Source: an uncultured Ruminiclostridium sp.
GTDB lineage: Bacteria > Bacillota > Clostridia > Oscillospirales > Ruminococcaceae
Direction of reading: 5' to 3'
Assembly (NCBI GenBank): GCA_947624435.1
Contig: CANQKE010000011.1
Span: 1 to 64,000 of the forward strand
Length of the DNA stretch: 64,000 nucleotides
The notes under the pieces were generated by a model. It searched no databases. It saw only the letters and a program-made list of their open reading frames with translations, and was not told where the DNA came from. Position numbers and translations under genes: made by a program. Below, one piece after another: positions 41,025-49,887 of this stretch; positions within the stretch are counted from its first letter, which is position 1; each line of letters begins with the position of its first letter.

Positions 41025-41414
41025 TTATTCCTCGGCGTCCTTATCCTTTGCAAAAATGGTCTTGACCTTGGAGATAAGCTCCGGTACTCCGGCGATAAGG
41101 CCGTCAAGCGCGCCCGCCTGAGCCGCGCCCATTTCCAGCATCTTGACTTCGCCGTCGCGCTGGACTACTATAAACGCCTGCGGCTTGATGGTTATCCCCG
41201 CGCCGCTGCCGCCCGCGAATACGTCCTTAGGCGCGCTTACCGGCAGGTCTGAACCGCCCGCCACAAAACCGAAGCTGACCTTGGATATCGGGATTATCAC
41301 CGTTCCGTCGGAGGTGGTGATAGGCTCGCCGATAATGGTGTTGACGTCGACCAGCTCCCTTATCTTCTGCATCGCAGTTTCCATAAGTCCGTTGATTGGG
41401 TGTTGTTCTGCCAT
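41025..41414 (-). CDS. gerW: Spore protein GerW/YtfJ family
   Basis: About 129 residues matching the YtfJ (GerW) family: MAEQHPINGLMETAMQKIRELVDVN, then GEPITTSDGTVIIPISKVSFGFVAGGSD and GSGAGITIKPQAFIVV. In Bacillus it is a small forespore-made protein needed for germination with some nutrients. The ATG at 41414 follows the stop of the DUF2953 gene with a 1-base gap; GAAAGGAAATTGAA precedes it. Its presence supports a spore-forming ancestry. Confidence 0.9.
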   Translation of the reverse strand: MAEQHPINGLMETAMQKIRELVDVNTIIGEPITTSDGTVIIPISKVSFGFVAGGSDLPVSAPKDVFAGGSGAGITIKPQAFIVVQRDGEVKMLEMGAAQAGALDGLIAGVPELISKVKTIFAKDKDAEE

Positions 41415-41415
41415 T

Positions 41416-42108
41416 TCAATTTCCTTTCTTGGGGGCAACGCCGCCCTTTGACTTTCTTTGGGCAAGCATTTTCCTTGCCGTCCTGAATAAAAACCACAGT
41501 GCACAGCCTAAAGCCGTGCTTATCCGCAGCTTGACCTTAAAGCCTATATCATATACTGTCTTGCCGCTTTGAAAATCCACGCCAAGCTCAATATTATCCA
41601 CACTAAGCCGCACCGTGCAGTATAACAATGACAGCACAGAGCTTATAAGCAGACTCATTCTTCCGTAATTCAGCGCCGCGGCGGCCGCGTCGTCGCCGGA
41701 CATCGTTATATCCGCCTTGACGTTTGTCACCCTGATATGGCTGAATAACCGCTTAGCCGGCTTGCTGATGCCGTATAACAGCGCTTTTACCAGCTCAAGA
41801 TTTTCTTCGAGCGTCTTTTTCGGCTTTTCCTCGGCTTTTTTCCGAGCCTTTTTCTTTTCCTTTGCCGCCTGTTTTTTCGCCTGCTTAGCCTTTGCCTTTT
41901 CGACCCGTTCGGGGCGTTCGGCTTTCTTTTTTTCTGCGGCGGCTTTTTCCTCCGGAGTTTCCTGCCGTATCGTCAGGATAGTTATTCCGGCGTATTTTAT
42001 CTTTATATCCGCCTCGCTTGTCAGCCTTACCTTTACCGTTACCGACAGGAAAAGGGCTACTATTATGATGAGCAAAATATCTATGAGAACTATCCAAATC
42101 CAGCTCAT
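41416..42108 (-). CDS. DUF2953 membrane-anchored protein
   Basis: A 230-residue protein with one N-terminal membrane helix (WIWIVLIDILLIIIVALFL), a very basic, Ala/Lys-rich segment (about 57-100) and a C-terminal domain with a beta-rich part (VTNVKADITMSGDDAAAAALNYG). It matches DUF2953, a family encoded next to gerW (ytfJ) in spore formers. The function is unknown. It is co-transcribed with gerW. Confidence 0.85.
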   Translation of the reverse strand: MSWIWIVLIDILLIIIVALFLSVTVKVRLTSEADIKIKYAGITILTIRQETPEEKAAAEKKKAERPERVEKAKAKQAKKQAAKEKKKARKKAEEKPKKTLEENLELVKALLYGISKPAKRLFSHIRVTNVKADITMSGDDAAAAALNYGRMSLLISSVLSLLYCTVRLSVDNIELGVDFQSGKTVYDIGFKVKLRISTALGCALWFLFRTARKMLAQRKSKGGVAPKKGN

Positions 42109-42144
42109 ACGCCCTCCGTAAAATTATCTGCCGATATTAAAGTT

Positions 42145-42747
42145 TTATTCCGCGTCGATATCCCCGGATGTTTTTGCCGTATCGTTAAGCTCCGCTTCAG
42201 CCGCCTCCGCGAGCTGTGAAAGGTCCATCTGACCGTCGTTATCCGGCAATGGCGGAAGTTGCTTAAGACTCTCCAGCTTAAAACAGCGCAAAAACGCGTC
42301 CGTCGTTTTATATGTAAGCGGTCTGCCCGGCAGCTCAAGTCTCCCTGCCTCGCACAGCAGTCCGCGTTCGCAAAGCGTGTTTATAACTCCCGAGCTGTCC
42401 GAGCCTCTTACCTGCTCTACAAAAGCCTTGGTAACCGGCTGATTGTACGCTACCACCGCCAGCACCTCCATCGCCGCGGGAGAAAGCTTTGCCTGCCGCT
42501 TGTTCTCCAGCGCTTTTTTGATATAAGGCGCGTACTCCTCGCGGGTAACTATCTGATAAGCGCCGTCCAGCCGTATTATCTTAAGCGCGCTTTCCTGCAC
42601 GTTATATCTGCGTTCAAGCTGGTCTATCAGCTTTGCCACGGTATCGACCTCTATGCCGGACGCCTCGGCTATCTTGTCCGGCGTTATCGGATCGCCCACC
42701 GCGAACAGTATCGCCTCTATAACGCACAGATATTCATTGAACTTCAT
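42145..42747 (-). CDS. scpB: Segregation and condensation protein B
   Basis: A 200-residue kleisin-partner protein with two winged-helix domains: CVIEAILFAVGDPITPDKIAEA (about 8-29) and LSPAAMEVLAVVAYNQPVTKAFVEQVRG (about 92-120). It binds ScpA and SMC to compact and separate the chromosome. Its gene overlaps the end of scpA by 14 bases, as usual for this pair. Confidence 0.94.
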   Translation of the reverse strand: MKFNEYLCVIEAILFAVGDPITPDKIAEASGIEVDTVAKLIDQLERRYNVQESALKIIRLDGAYQIVTREEYAPYIKKALENKRQAKLSPAAMEVLAVVAYNQPVTKAFVEQVRGSDSSGVINTLCERGLLCEAGRLELPGRPLTYKTTDAFLRCFKLESLKQLPPLPDNDGQMDLSQLAEAAEAELNDTAKTSGDIDAE

Positions 42748-43483
42748 CGACAGCCTCCCGCTCAGTATAGGAAAATTCTTTCTCTATATCCTCTTTTGCA
42801 ACAAAGTGCAGATATTTGTTGTCGTCGGTAAATTTTATCCTGCTGTTTTTGGAAAGCTCCAGCAGCGCAAGGAAAACCGCCACCTGCTCCGAGCGGGTCT
42901 GCCCTTTGAACAGCTCGTCCACCGAAACGTCCTTATCTTCCCGCATTATCCTTCTCAGCACATAAAGCACCTTGCTGAAAACGCTGACGTAGGTCTTAGC
43001 GGTCACGGGAGTGACCACCTTTGGCAATTGTCTGACCTCGGTCTTGTAGCTGATGTTGGACATCGCCCACAGCAGCTCTTCCGGCTCGTGTATGTTGGCG
43101 TAGGTCTTGTCCTGCTCTATCTGCATGGGCGGACGCACGAATATATTCTCTCCGCCGTATATTTCTTTTAATCTCAGCGCCATGCGTTTGCACACCGCAT
43201 ACTCTATCAGCGCACCCTCAAGCTCTTTTTTAAGCTCGTCCGCCTCGTATTTCGGCAGCAGCGCGGAGGACTTTATCAGCAGCAGACGCGCCGCGGTCTC
43301 CAGAAATTCTCCCGCTATCTCGATATCCGCCTGTTTCATCTGCTCCAGATACAGCAAAAACTGCTCGCACAGCTTGGATATCTCTATATCGTATATATTC
43401 AGCTTATGCTTTATTATAAGATTCAGCAGAAGATCGAGAGGCCCTTCAAAAACCTCCAGCTTAAAGCTAAGACTATCCGTCAT
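42734..43483 (-). CDS. scpA: Segregation and condensation protein A
   Basis: A 249-residue kleisin that bridges the SMC heads. The N-terminal SMC-binding part reads LEVFEGPLDLLLNLIIKHKLNIYDI (about 8-32), and the C-terminal winged helix includes AVFLALLELSKNSRI (about 207). It overlaps the M50 protease gene by 4 bases and scpB by 14. Confidence 0.95.
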   Translation of the reverse strand: MTDSLSFKLEVFEGPLDLLLNLIIKHKLNIYDIEISKLCEQFLLYLEQMKQADIEIAGEFLETAARLLLIKSSALLPKYEADELKKELEGALIEYAVCKRMALRLKEIYGGENIFVRPPMQIEQDKTYANIHEPEELLWAMSNISYKTEVRQLPKVVTPVTAKTYVSVFSKVLYVLRRIMREDKDVSVDELFKGQTRSEQVAVFLALLELSKNSRIKFTDDNKYLHFVAKEDIEKEFSYTEREAVDEVQ

Positions 43484-44202
43484 GACAGCCCCAGCATCGC
43501 AAGCACCATATCGTTTCCGGGAATAAATCCGGTCGCAAAGGATAAGAATTTCATCACCGCGTTATTCAAAAAGCTGAGCGGTCCGGAAAGTATGCCGGTA
43601 AAGCATATCAGCAATACCGCTATCATGATTATCTGCTCATACTTCATTATCGCAAAATAGTTCTTTTCGCTCAGGAAAACATATACCACCCTCGACCCGT
43701 CAAACGGCGGTATCGGCAAAAGATTGAATATCGCGAGCGAAACGTTTATGCTCGCGGCAAGCATTACCGCATAGCATATATAATATATCGTTTCCATATT
43801 GCCGGTATCGGCAAAAAGCGATACCAACCGCACTATGATCATAAGAACGAACGAGAACAGCACGTTTGACACCGGCCCCGCCGCGGCGGTAAGCGCCATC
43901 GCGGTGCGGGCGGATACCTTTCTCGCTCTGGTGGGATTTACCGGTACCGGCTTTGCCCAGCCTATTCCCACGATAAGAATGCCCAGCGTTCCTATCAAAT
44001 CAAAGTGACTTGCCGGGTTCAGCGTTACACGTCCCGAATAAAACGCCGTATCGTCGCCCAGCAGCTTCGCCACGAAAGCGTGCGCGCATTCATGGATAGG
44101 TGTTGCGAGCAGCAGCACCACGGCATAAGCAAATACCGTTACTACAACGAACTGCATGGTCAGATCGCCGACCCGCGCCTGGGAAATTATATCAAACAGC
44201 AT
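43480..44202 (-). CDS. Site-2 protease family (M50) membrane metalloprotease
   Basis: A 240-residue membrane protein with the zinc motif HECAH (H37-E38-C39-A40-H41) in the second membrane segment, and the second metal-binding region NPASHFDLIGTLGILIVGIGWAKPV (about 62-86). NLLPIPPFDGSRV (about 163) carries the third ligand Asp. It cleaves substrates within the membrane; its target is unknown. It sits at the head of the scpA-scpB operon, which is a conserved Firmicute arrangement. Confidence 0.92.
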   Translation of the reverse strand: MLFDIISQARVGDLTMQFVVVTVFAYAVVLLLATPIHECAHAFVAKLLGDDTAFYSGRVTLNPASHFDLIGTLGILIVGIGWAKPVPVNPTRARKVSARTAMALTAAAGPVSNVLFSFVLMIIVRLVSLFADTGNMETIYYICYAVMLAASINVSLAIFNLLPIPPFDGSRVVYVFLSEKNYFAIMKYEQIIMIAVLLICFTGILSGPLSFLNNAVMKFLSFATGFIPGNDMVLAMLGLS

Positions 44203-44391
44203 ATGTTATTTCCTTTCTGCTTGTGAATAAAAGTCTCCGTAAATGTTCATACATTATTAATTATACACTATTTCCCCGCATATTGCAAGTATTTTTCCTC
44301 AAATATGAAAATTTGCGGATTTTTACTATTGATTTTGCAGACGAAAACCGTTATAATAATTTTAAGCATATTTGAAAGAGAGCTGATAATT

Positions 44392-44898
44392 TTGGAAATC
44401 AGACTGGCCGGTACGGTCTCGGAGTCGATAGTTGACGGCCCCGGTATAAGATACACGATATTCACGCAGGGCTGCCCGCATCACTGCGAGGGCTGCCACA
44501 ATCCCGAAACGCACGATTTCAACGGCGGCAGGCTTGCCGATACCGACAAGATATATGAGCATATCGTTAAAAACCCGCTGCTAAAAGGCGTTACCTATTC
44601 CGGAGGCGACCCGTTCTGTCAGCCGGCACCGCTGTATGATCTAAGTAAAAAGCTGAAAGAAAATACAAATCTCGATATAATGATATATACCGGATATACC
44701 TTTGAGCAGCTGCTGGAGATGGCGAAAAAGGACGAAAACGTGAAAAATCTGTTGTACATAGCCGATATAATCGTGGACGGCAGGTTTGTCCTCAGCAAAA
44801 AAAGCTATGAACTTAAATTCAAGGGCAGCAGCAATCAGCGTACTATTGACGTACAGTCGTCGCTGAAAGAGGGAAAGGTAGTGTTAAAAGAACTGTAA
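44392..44898 (+). CDS. nrdG: Anaerobic ribonucleotide reductase activating protein
   Basis: A 168-residue radical-SAM enzyme with the Fe-S motif CPHHCEGC (C28, C32, C35), the start LEIRLAGTVSESIVDGPGIRY, and GGDPFCQPAPL. It makes the glycyl radical on the class III reductase NrdD under anaerobic conditions. TTG at 44392 is used, with GAAAGAGAG upstream and a family-like N-terminus. Its partner nrdD is not in this window. The stop overlaps the next start by one base. Confidence 0.9.
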   Translation: MEIRLAGTVSESIVDGPGIRYTIFTQGCPHHCEGCHNPETHDFNGGRLADTDKIYEHIVKNPLLKGVTYSGGDPFCQPAPLYDLSKKLKENTNLDIMIYTGYTFEQLLEMAKKDENVKNLLYIADIIVDGRFVLSKKSYELKFKGSSNQRTIDVQSSLKEGKVVLKEL

Positions 44899-46514
44899 TG
44901 AAACGTGCTGTATTTCTTCTCGCAATAATTTTTGTAATATCTTCGCTGTTTTCCGGCTGTACCGAGGACGACGGAAAAGGACACGTCTTTGCATACGACA
45001 TCACCTCAAACCCCGGATCGCTCGACCCTCAGTGCGCCGCGGACGATGAGTCATATCTGCTGATAGGCTGCATTTTTGAGGGATTGGTAAAATGTGACAA
45101 CAAAGGAAATCTTCTCGCTGCCGGAGCCGAAAGCTGGGAGGTATCCGAGGACGGCCTTACATATACCTTCAAGCTGCGCGACGACCGCTATTGGACCGAC
45201 GTAAACGGCTATTCCAAAAAATGCACCGCAAAGGATTATGTATACGGCTTTACCCGGCTGTTCCTGCCGGAAACAAGGGCGCAGGCGGCGGAAAAATTCT
45301 ACTGCATACAAAACGCCGAGGAGCTGCACAAGGGCAAGTCCGACGCGGGAAGGCTGGGGGTCGCGGCAAAGGACGATAATACGCTGATAATAAAGCTTTC
45401 CCGACCGGAGCCGATGTTTTTATATATGCTGACGCTTCCGGCGGCTATGCCCTGCTGTGAGGATTATTTCAATAAGGCGCAGGGAAAATACGGGCTCTCC
45501 GCCGAAGCCACCCCGTCAAACGGCGCGTTTTATCTTGACGACTGGTACTATGACCCCTGGAGCCACGAGGACAATCATCTTGTGCTGAGGGTCAATAAAA
45601 AATACAGCGAAAAGACAGAGGTCTGTCCCTACGGGCTGAATTTCTTCATCGTGCCGGAGGAAGAGGTGGTCACGGATTTTGAAACGGAAACGACAAAGTG
45701 CCTTGCCGTTTCGGGTGAAACGGCGCAGACGCTGTCAAAAGAGGGGCATCAGTACGACGAATTCAAGACCTCCACATATGGGCTGATCATGAATACAAAA
45801 AACGCCGCGCTTAAAAACGACTTTCTGCGGTATGCGCTGATGTTTGCCGCCGAAACGGAAAATATCAACCTGCCGTACGGATATTCAAAGGCTGACGCGG
45901 CGGTAGCTCCGTCCTTCTTCTGCGGCGGAAGAAATTACCGCGAGTACGCCGGAGATGTTCTTACCGCAAAGACAGACTCTGTCAGGGCGCAGGCCGCCTA
46001 TCAGCAGGCGATAAAGCAGATAGACGGCTCGCTGTTGTCAAAGCTTAGCGTGATAGCTGTAGAGGGGCGCGACGACGAGATAATTTCTGCAGTCCAGACC
46101 GTGACCCAAAGCTGGCAGAAAAATCTTGAGCTTTATTGCGGCATTTCTTTCCTTTCGCAGGAGGAATACGATAAGGCGATAAGCACCGGAAACTTTACGA
46201 TAGCACTGACAAAGCTTGACGGTGAGTACAACCGTCCGGATTCGGTGCTGGGCGCGTTTGCAAAGGGCGGAGAATATCCCTATTCCGAAATGGGAGAGGA
46301 ATATACCGGATTGATCTCTCAAAGCCGTCTGGCGGATACCGCCGAGAGCCTTGAATCATCTAAAAAAGCGGAGGAAATGCTGCTCAGCGACGGCAGGTTT
46401 ATCCCGCTGGCTTACTGCTCGAAATATTTCTTCTATTCTAAAGGCTGCGAAAACATTATGTACGACCCGCTGACCGGCGGTATAGATTTCAGCTCCGCAC
46501 TTTTTAAGGACTAA
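44898..46514 (+). CDS. Oligopeptide-binding lipoprotein (ABC solute-binding family 5)
   Basis: A 538-residue lipoprotein (lipobox LFSGC, about residue 20) with the family 5 fold: SNPGSLDPQCAADDESYLLIGCIFEGL, then GAESWEVSEDGLTYTFKLRDD and KDYVYGFTRLFLPET. It would bind peptides outside the membrane for import by an Opp/Dpp transporter. No permeases are adjacent, so it is an orphan binding protein. Its ATG shares one base with the nrdG stop, which may reflect co-transcription rather than function. Confidence 0.88.
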   Translation: MKRAVFLLAIIFVISSLFSGCTEDDGKGHVFAYDITSNPGSLDPQCAADDESYLLIGCIFEGLVKCDNKGNLLAAGAESWEVSEDGLTYTFKLRDDRYWTDVNGYSKKCTAKDYVYGFTRLFLPETRAQAAEKFYCIQNAEELHKGKSDAGRLGVAAKDDNTLIIKLSRPEPMFLYMLTLPAAMPCCEDYFNKAQGKYGLSAEATPSNGAFYLDDWYYDPWSHEDNHLVLRVNKKYSEKTEVCPYGLNFFIVPEEEVVTDFETETTKCLAVSGETAQTLSKEGHQYDEFKTSTYGLIMNTKNAALKNDFLRYALMFAAETENINLPYGYSKADAAVAPSFFCGGRNYREYAGDVLTAKTDSVRAQAAYQQAIKQIDGSLLSKLSVIAVEGRDDEIISAVQTVTQSWQKNLELYCGISFLSQEEYDKAISTGNFTIALTKLDGEYNRPDSVLGAFAKGGEYPYSEMGEEYTGLISQSRLADTAESLESSKKAEEMLLSDGRFIPLAYCSKYFFYSKGCENIMYDPLTGGIDFSSALFKD

Positions 46515-46579
46515 AAATTTGACAATCACGGCATGATATGGTAAAATTTATCCGAGAGGTACGGGAAAGGAGGAGCCTA

Positions 46580-47419
46580 ATGACAGAAAACGGTTTACAG
46601 CCTTACAGCGTGCTTATGTCGTTGTACAGTGGAGATAAAGATGATTTTCTGCGTGAATGTCTGGAAAGTCTGTTGTTGCAGACCGTCCCCGCAGACGAGC
46701 TGGTACTGGTATGCGACGGTCCGCTGAACGATAGTCTGGACAGCGTTTTAGAGGAATACCGCGGCAGATTCGGCGAGAAAATGAAGCTGTTCCGCCTGCC
46801 GGAAAATCACGGCACGGCATACGCGGCAAATTACGGGCTGGAGCGCTGCAAAAACGAGCTTATCATGAAAATGGACCCCGACGATGTATGTCTTCCCGAC
46901 CGCGCGAAAAAGCAGCTGGAGTTTATGCAAGGACACCCCGGCATAGATATGCTGGGCGGCTTTATAGAAGAATTCAAGAGCGATACCAGCGAGCGTATCT
47001 CGGTAAGGGAAACGCCGGCGCAGGATATAGATATCCGCCGCTTTGCCAAAAGGAGAACGCCGTTCAACAATCAGACGCTGCTTTATAAAAAGACTATCGC
47101 GATGAAGATAGGCGGCTACAGCAACGAGCTGCTGCGCTGCGAGGATTACGATTTCATGGTGCGCATGCTGATATACGGCGCAAAAGGTGCAAACCTACAG
47201 GACATACTGGTGCGCTACCGCGTAGACCACGCGAATCTGAACCGCCGCCGCAACCTGAAAAATACCAAGAGCTTTATCGCGGTAAGAAAAAAGATACACA
47301 AATTGGGCTTTTCCGGTTTATGGGATTACCTTATCCCGTGTATGGGACAGGTTCTGCTGTTCATCACACCGGGAGTTTTCACCGGAATATTCTATAAAAC
47401 CATTTTACGCAAGCATTAA
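46580..47419 (+). CDS. Family 2 glycosyltransferase
   Basis: A 279-residue GT-A enzyme that adds a sugar from a nucleotide donor to a surface glycan. Motifs: YSVLMSLYSGDKDDFLRECL, SLLLQTVPADELVLVCDGP, and the metal-binding MKMDPDDVCLP (about 98-108). The region CEDYDFMVRMLIYGAKGANL (about 195) completes the active site. The C-terminus has a hydrophobic end (VLLFITPGVFTGIFY), perhaps membrane-associated. It resembles AmsE-type galactosyl/glucosyltransferases. ATG at 46580 follows AAAGGAGGAGCC. Confidence 0.88.
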   Translation: MTENGLQPYSVLMSLYSGDKDDFLRECLESLLLQTVPADELVLVCDGPLNDSLDSVLEEYRGRFGEKMKLFRLPENHGTAYAANYGLERCKNELIMKMDPDDVCLPDRAKKQLEFMQGHPGIDMLGGFIEEFKSDTSERISVRETPAQDIDIRRFAKRRTPFNNQTLLYKKTIAMKIGGYSNELLRCEDYDFMVRMLIYGAKGANLQDILVRYRVDHANLNRRRNLKNTKSFIAVRKKIHKLGFSGLWDYLIPCMGQVLLFITPGVFTGIFYKTILRKH

Positions 47420-47437
47420 AAATACGTTATAAAATCG

Positions 47438-47462
47438 GACGCTCCTCATAACGGGGAGCGTC
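47438..47462 (+). terminator. Hairpin terminator after the glycosyltransferase gene
   Basis: GACGCTCC (47438-47445) pairs with GGAGCGTC (47455-47462), then TTATTT. It lies between convergent genes and could serve both. Confidence 0.75.
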
Positions 47463-47476
47463 TTATTTGGGTCTAT

Positions 47477-47899
47477 TCACATATTTTTCTTCGTTTCACA
47501 AAGCAGATCGGAAAGCGTTGTTTGCGACATTTCGTTTTCCATCGCCGACTGTATCGTGTCGATCTTACCGTCCATTACCGTATGGATCGTTCTCCCGACA
47601 GGGCATTTCGGATTGGGATTTTCATGGAAATGAAAAAGAGATTCCTCCTTTTCGACCGACTTGAAAATATCTAATAACGTTATCTCATCTGCCGGTTTTG
47701 CGAGATATGCGCCGCCTATCCCCGCTTTTATTTCGACCAGCTTTGCCGACGATAACTGTCCTAATATATTTCTTATGATTACAGGATTGACATTTATACT
47801 GCCGGAAAGAAAATTTGACGTTACCTTGCGATCCTCTTGAAACATAGCGATACATAACAATATGTGGGTCGCTATCGTAAATCTCGACGAAAACTGCAT
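47477..47899 (-). CDS. Rrf2-family regulator (YwnA-like)
   Basis: A 140-residue winged-helix regulator: FSSRFTIATHILLCIAMF, then VNPVIIRNILGQLSSAKLVEIKAGIGGAYLAKP. It lacks the three-cysteine Fe-S pattern; the sensing region has one Cys (C99 in KCPVGRTI), a trait of YwnA/CymR-like members that respond to thiols or small ligands. It is divergent from a cupin gene, with several inverted repeats containing TGTAAC/GTTACA between them, so it likely represses the cupin gene and itself. Confidence 0.88.
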   Translation of the reverse strand: MQFSSRFTIATHILLCIAMFQEDRKVTSNFLSGSINVNPVIIRNILGQLSSAKLVEIKAGIGGAYLAKPADEITLLDIFKSVEKEESLFHFHENPNPKCPVGRTIHTVMDGKIDTIQSAMENEMSQTTLSDLLCETKKNM

Positions 47900-47942
47900 A
47901 AAAGCCCTCCTTTATCTCTGTGTATCCAGTGTATCATATTTT

Positions 47943-48066
47943 CGTTGTAATGTCAACATCTACAACGTAAAGCGGAAAAATTTGTGCAGTTATACAAAAA
48001 TTAGATGTAACTATTGACATTACAGCTAAATCATGTTATTATATCGTTGTAACCAAAACAGTTACA
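47943..48066. promoter_or_regulatory. Operators and cupin promoter in the Rrf2/cupin gap
   Basis: Three inverted repeats are seen: CGTTGTA...TACAACG (47943-47967), TGTAA...TTACA (48006-48024) and TGTAAC...GTTACA (48048-48066). The rightward promoter TTGACA (48014-48019) and TATTAT (48037-48042), 17 bases apart, overlaps the second repeat and precedes the third. This is the arrangement of a repressed promoter. Confidence 0.75.
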
Positions 48067-48091
48067 TCAATATATTTCGGAGGTAATAATT

Positions 48092-48448
48092 ATGAGCAAC
48101 TTCAACAAGATAAGCGTAGGTCAGGACGCAAGGACGGAGCTGCACGACCAGCTCTCTTTGACGGGCGCGGAAATAAGCGTTAACAATCTTCCGGCCGGTG
48201 CAGGCGTTCCTTTTGTACATTCACATAAGCAAAATGAAGAGATCTATGCGATCTTATCGGGTAAAGGAAAGGCTGTTATCGACGGCGAAACCGTAGAATT
48301 GAACGCGGGCGACTGGGTCAGAATTTCTCCAAAAGCAAAAAGACAATTTTTCGCCGCCGAGGACTCCGGTATCAGCTATGTGTGCATTCAGGTCAAGGAA
48401 AATTCTCTTGAAGAATACACGGCGAACGACGCGGAAATTTATCAGTAA
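48092..48448 (+). CDS. Cupin-domain protein
   Basis: A 118-residue single-domain beta-barrel. Cupin motif 1 reads PFVHSHKQNEEIYAILSGKGKAVIDGE (about 40-66), with His and Glu metal ligands, and motif 2 is NAGDWVRISPKAKRQF. Such proteins bind a metal and may act as small isomerases, dioxygenases or sensors. Its induction seems to be set by the divergent Rrf2 regulator. GGAGG lies before the ATG. The exact substrate is unknown. Confidence 0.88.
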   Translation: MSNFNKISVGQDARTELHDQLSLTGAEISVNNLPAGAGVPFVHSHKQNEEIYAILSGKGKAVIDGETVELNAGDWVRISPKAKRQFFAAEDSGISYVCIQVKENSLEEYTANDAEIYQ

Positions 48449-48467
48449 GTTTTGGGTTTTTCTATAC

Positions 48468-48510
48468 AAAAAATTACGTCTCGGAGCATGAGTCCGGGGC
48501 GTAATTTTTT
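48468..48510 (+). terminator. Terminator after the cupin gene
   Basis: AAAAAATTACG (48468-48478) pairs with CGTAATTTTTT (48500-48510). The loop holds a further CGGA/TCCG stem. Confidence 0.85.
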
Positions 48511-48600
48511 ATGAAAAGTTATAGCATGCGGGGGTGTTGATTTGTTATCCGACCTACAAACGGCTTTTTAGCTCAAGTAACAGTAGTTAAAAATCATAAC

Positions 48601-49146
48601 TTAATTTATGTTGGCATTGATCTCTTCCATTACCTCGACCACCGTTATAACTCCGTCTACAAGCATTTCATCGATAGACCTTTCACCGGAGTCGTAAGGT
48701 TTATTTTCCCAATATAATTCGGCAAGCCGTAGGTTTTCGGCTTTATCTATTTGCCCGTCAAAACACTTTGTAGCATCTCCGATAAAACAATTACCTTGTA
48801 TTTCCAGCCTTACAATACTGTATGTAGGTCTTCCGATATCCGAAAAATATTTTCCCCAGTTCTTCGCTTCTTCAAAGGTTTTGGATACATACAAGCAGCC
48901 CATTCTTGACGGGTAATTAGAATACTTCCTTTGGCGCACCTCTTCCAAAGCCAACTCCCGTAAAGCTACCGAAGTGTGATGATCTAACATTGTTTCATCA
49001 TATTTCTCAGGATGAGCATATATATCATTCACGATGTCAAGTTTATCGTATACTCTCTGATACACTCCGCTATGGTGCGAATCATCAAATATTATCTTTT
49101 GTCCGATATACATGGGTCTGTCTGTTACAACATGAAAAGCATACAT
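48601..49146 (-). CDS. DUF2441 protein, ADP-ribosyltransferase-like
   Basis: A 181-residue protein of the DUF2441 type: FHVVTDRPMYIGQKIIFDD, then HTSVALRELALEEVRQRKYSNYPSRMGCLYVSKTFEEAKNW and GDATKCFDG. H5, Y86 and E160 (in IDEMLVDG) sit where an H-Y-E triad of ADP-ribosyltransferases would, so it may modify a target with ADP-ribose; this is an inference. No partner gene is clear. It lies alone among accessory genes and has no signal peptide. Confidence 0.75.
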   Translation of the reverse strand: MYAFHVVTDRPMYIGQKIIFDDSHHSGVYQRVYDKLDIVNDIYAHPEKYDETMLDHHTSVALRELALEEVRQRKYSNYPSRMGCLYVSKTFEEAKNWGKYFSDIGRPTYSIVRLEIQGNCFIGDATKCFDGQIDKAENLRLAELYWENKPYDSGERSIDEMLVDGVITVVEVMEEINANIN

Positions 49147-49214
49147 TTTATCTGCCTCCTTTTATCTTAATTTTCCTCTTAAAGTTTTTAATTTGTACGT
49201 CAATTTCTTAAAAA

Positions 49215-49826
49215 CTACAGCAAGTTCTTCCTGCGCTGTAATTTTTTGGATAAATTTGTTTTTACCTTTTTCTCCTTTTTTACTGTCCGGTTTCGTTTTT
49301 CCGCGACAAAAACGAAATAATCGTCTATCCTATGGACCTTAACGCCTCCGAATACAGAGATAAGCTTGTTCTTATACCAGTCAAGTCTTTTGGTGACCAT
49401 AATCAATTTCCCACCCAAAACGAGTTTTTCAAATCCAGACTCTATAAAACGTTTCGGAACAGAAAAATCCGCATGGTACGGCGGGTTGGATAATATAAGC
49501 GTAAAATCGTTTTCCTCTACGTTATCGTAACCGTTGCTTAGCCTGACGTCGATATCCGGTACTGAGTTCAGAGCCGCGTTTCTTTTTGCAAGATCTACCG
49601 CCTGTTCGGAAATATCACACATTATTACATTCTCTTCGCCTATCAGTTTTGCGGCAAGTATTCCCACAACGCCGTATCCGCAGCCTAAGTCCAGTACCTT
49701 ATCGTCGGGAAGAAAATCAACAACAGACAGCATGGATAACGTACCGGTATCGATCCCGCGGGGCGAAAAAAGAGCGTCGTCCGTTTGAAATCTCAAATCA
49801 ATATTTTTGATTTTTGTCGAAATCAT
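49215..49826 (-). CDS. SAM-dependent methyltransferase (RsmC/small MTS type)
   Basis: A 203-residue class I methyltransferase. The SAM motif is VLDLGCGYGVVGILAAK (about 43-59) and the catalytic motif is SNPPYH (about 111), which is characteristic of N-methylation of RNA bases or other amines. The C-terminus is Lys/Arg-rich (KKEKKVKTNLSKKLQRRK), fitting RNA binding. RsmC-like rRNA methylation is the best guess. Confidence 0.85.
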   Translation of the reverse strand: MISTKIKNIDLRFQTDDALFSPRGIDTGTLSMLSVVDFLPDDKVLDLGCGYGVVGILAAKLIGEENVIMCDISEQAVDLAKRNAALNSVPDIDVRLSNGYDNVEENDFTLILSNPPYHADFSVPKRFIESGFEKLVLGGKLIMVTKRLDWYKNKLISVFGGVKVHRIDDYFVFVAEKRNRTVKKEKKVKTNLSKKLQRRKNLL

Positions 49827-49887
49827 AAGTATCTCCTTGGTGGGGGGTATATGTCATTGATTTACCATTTGCCTTATCAACGGGAAT

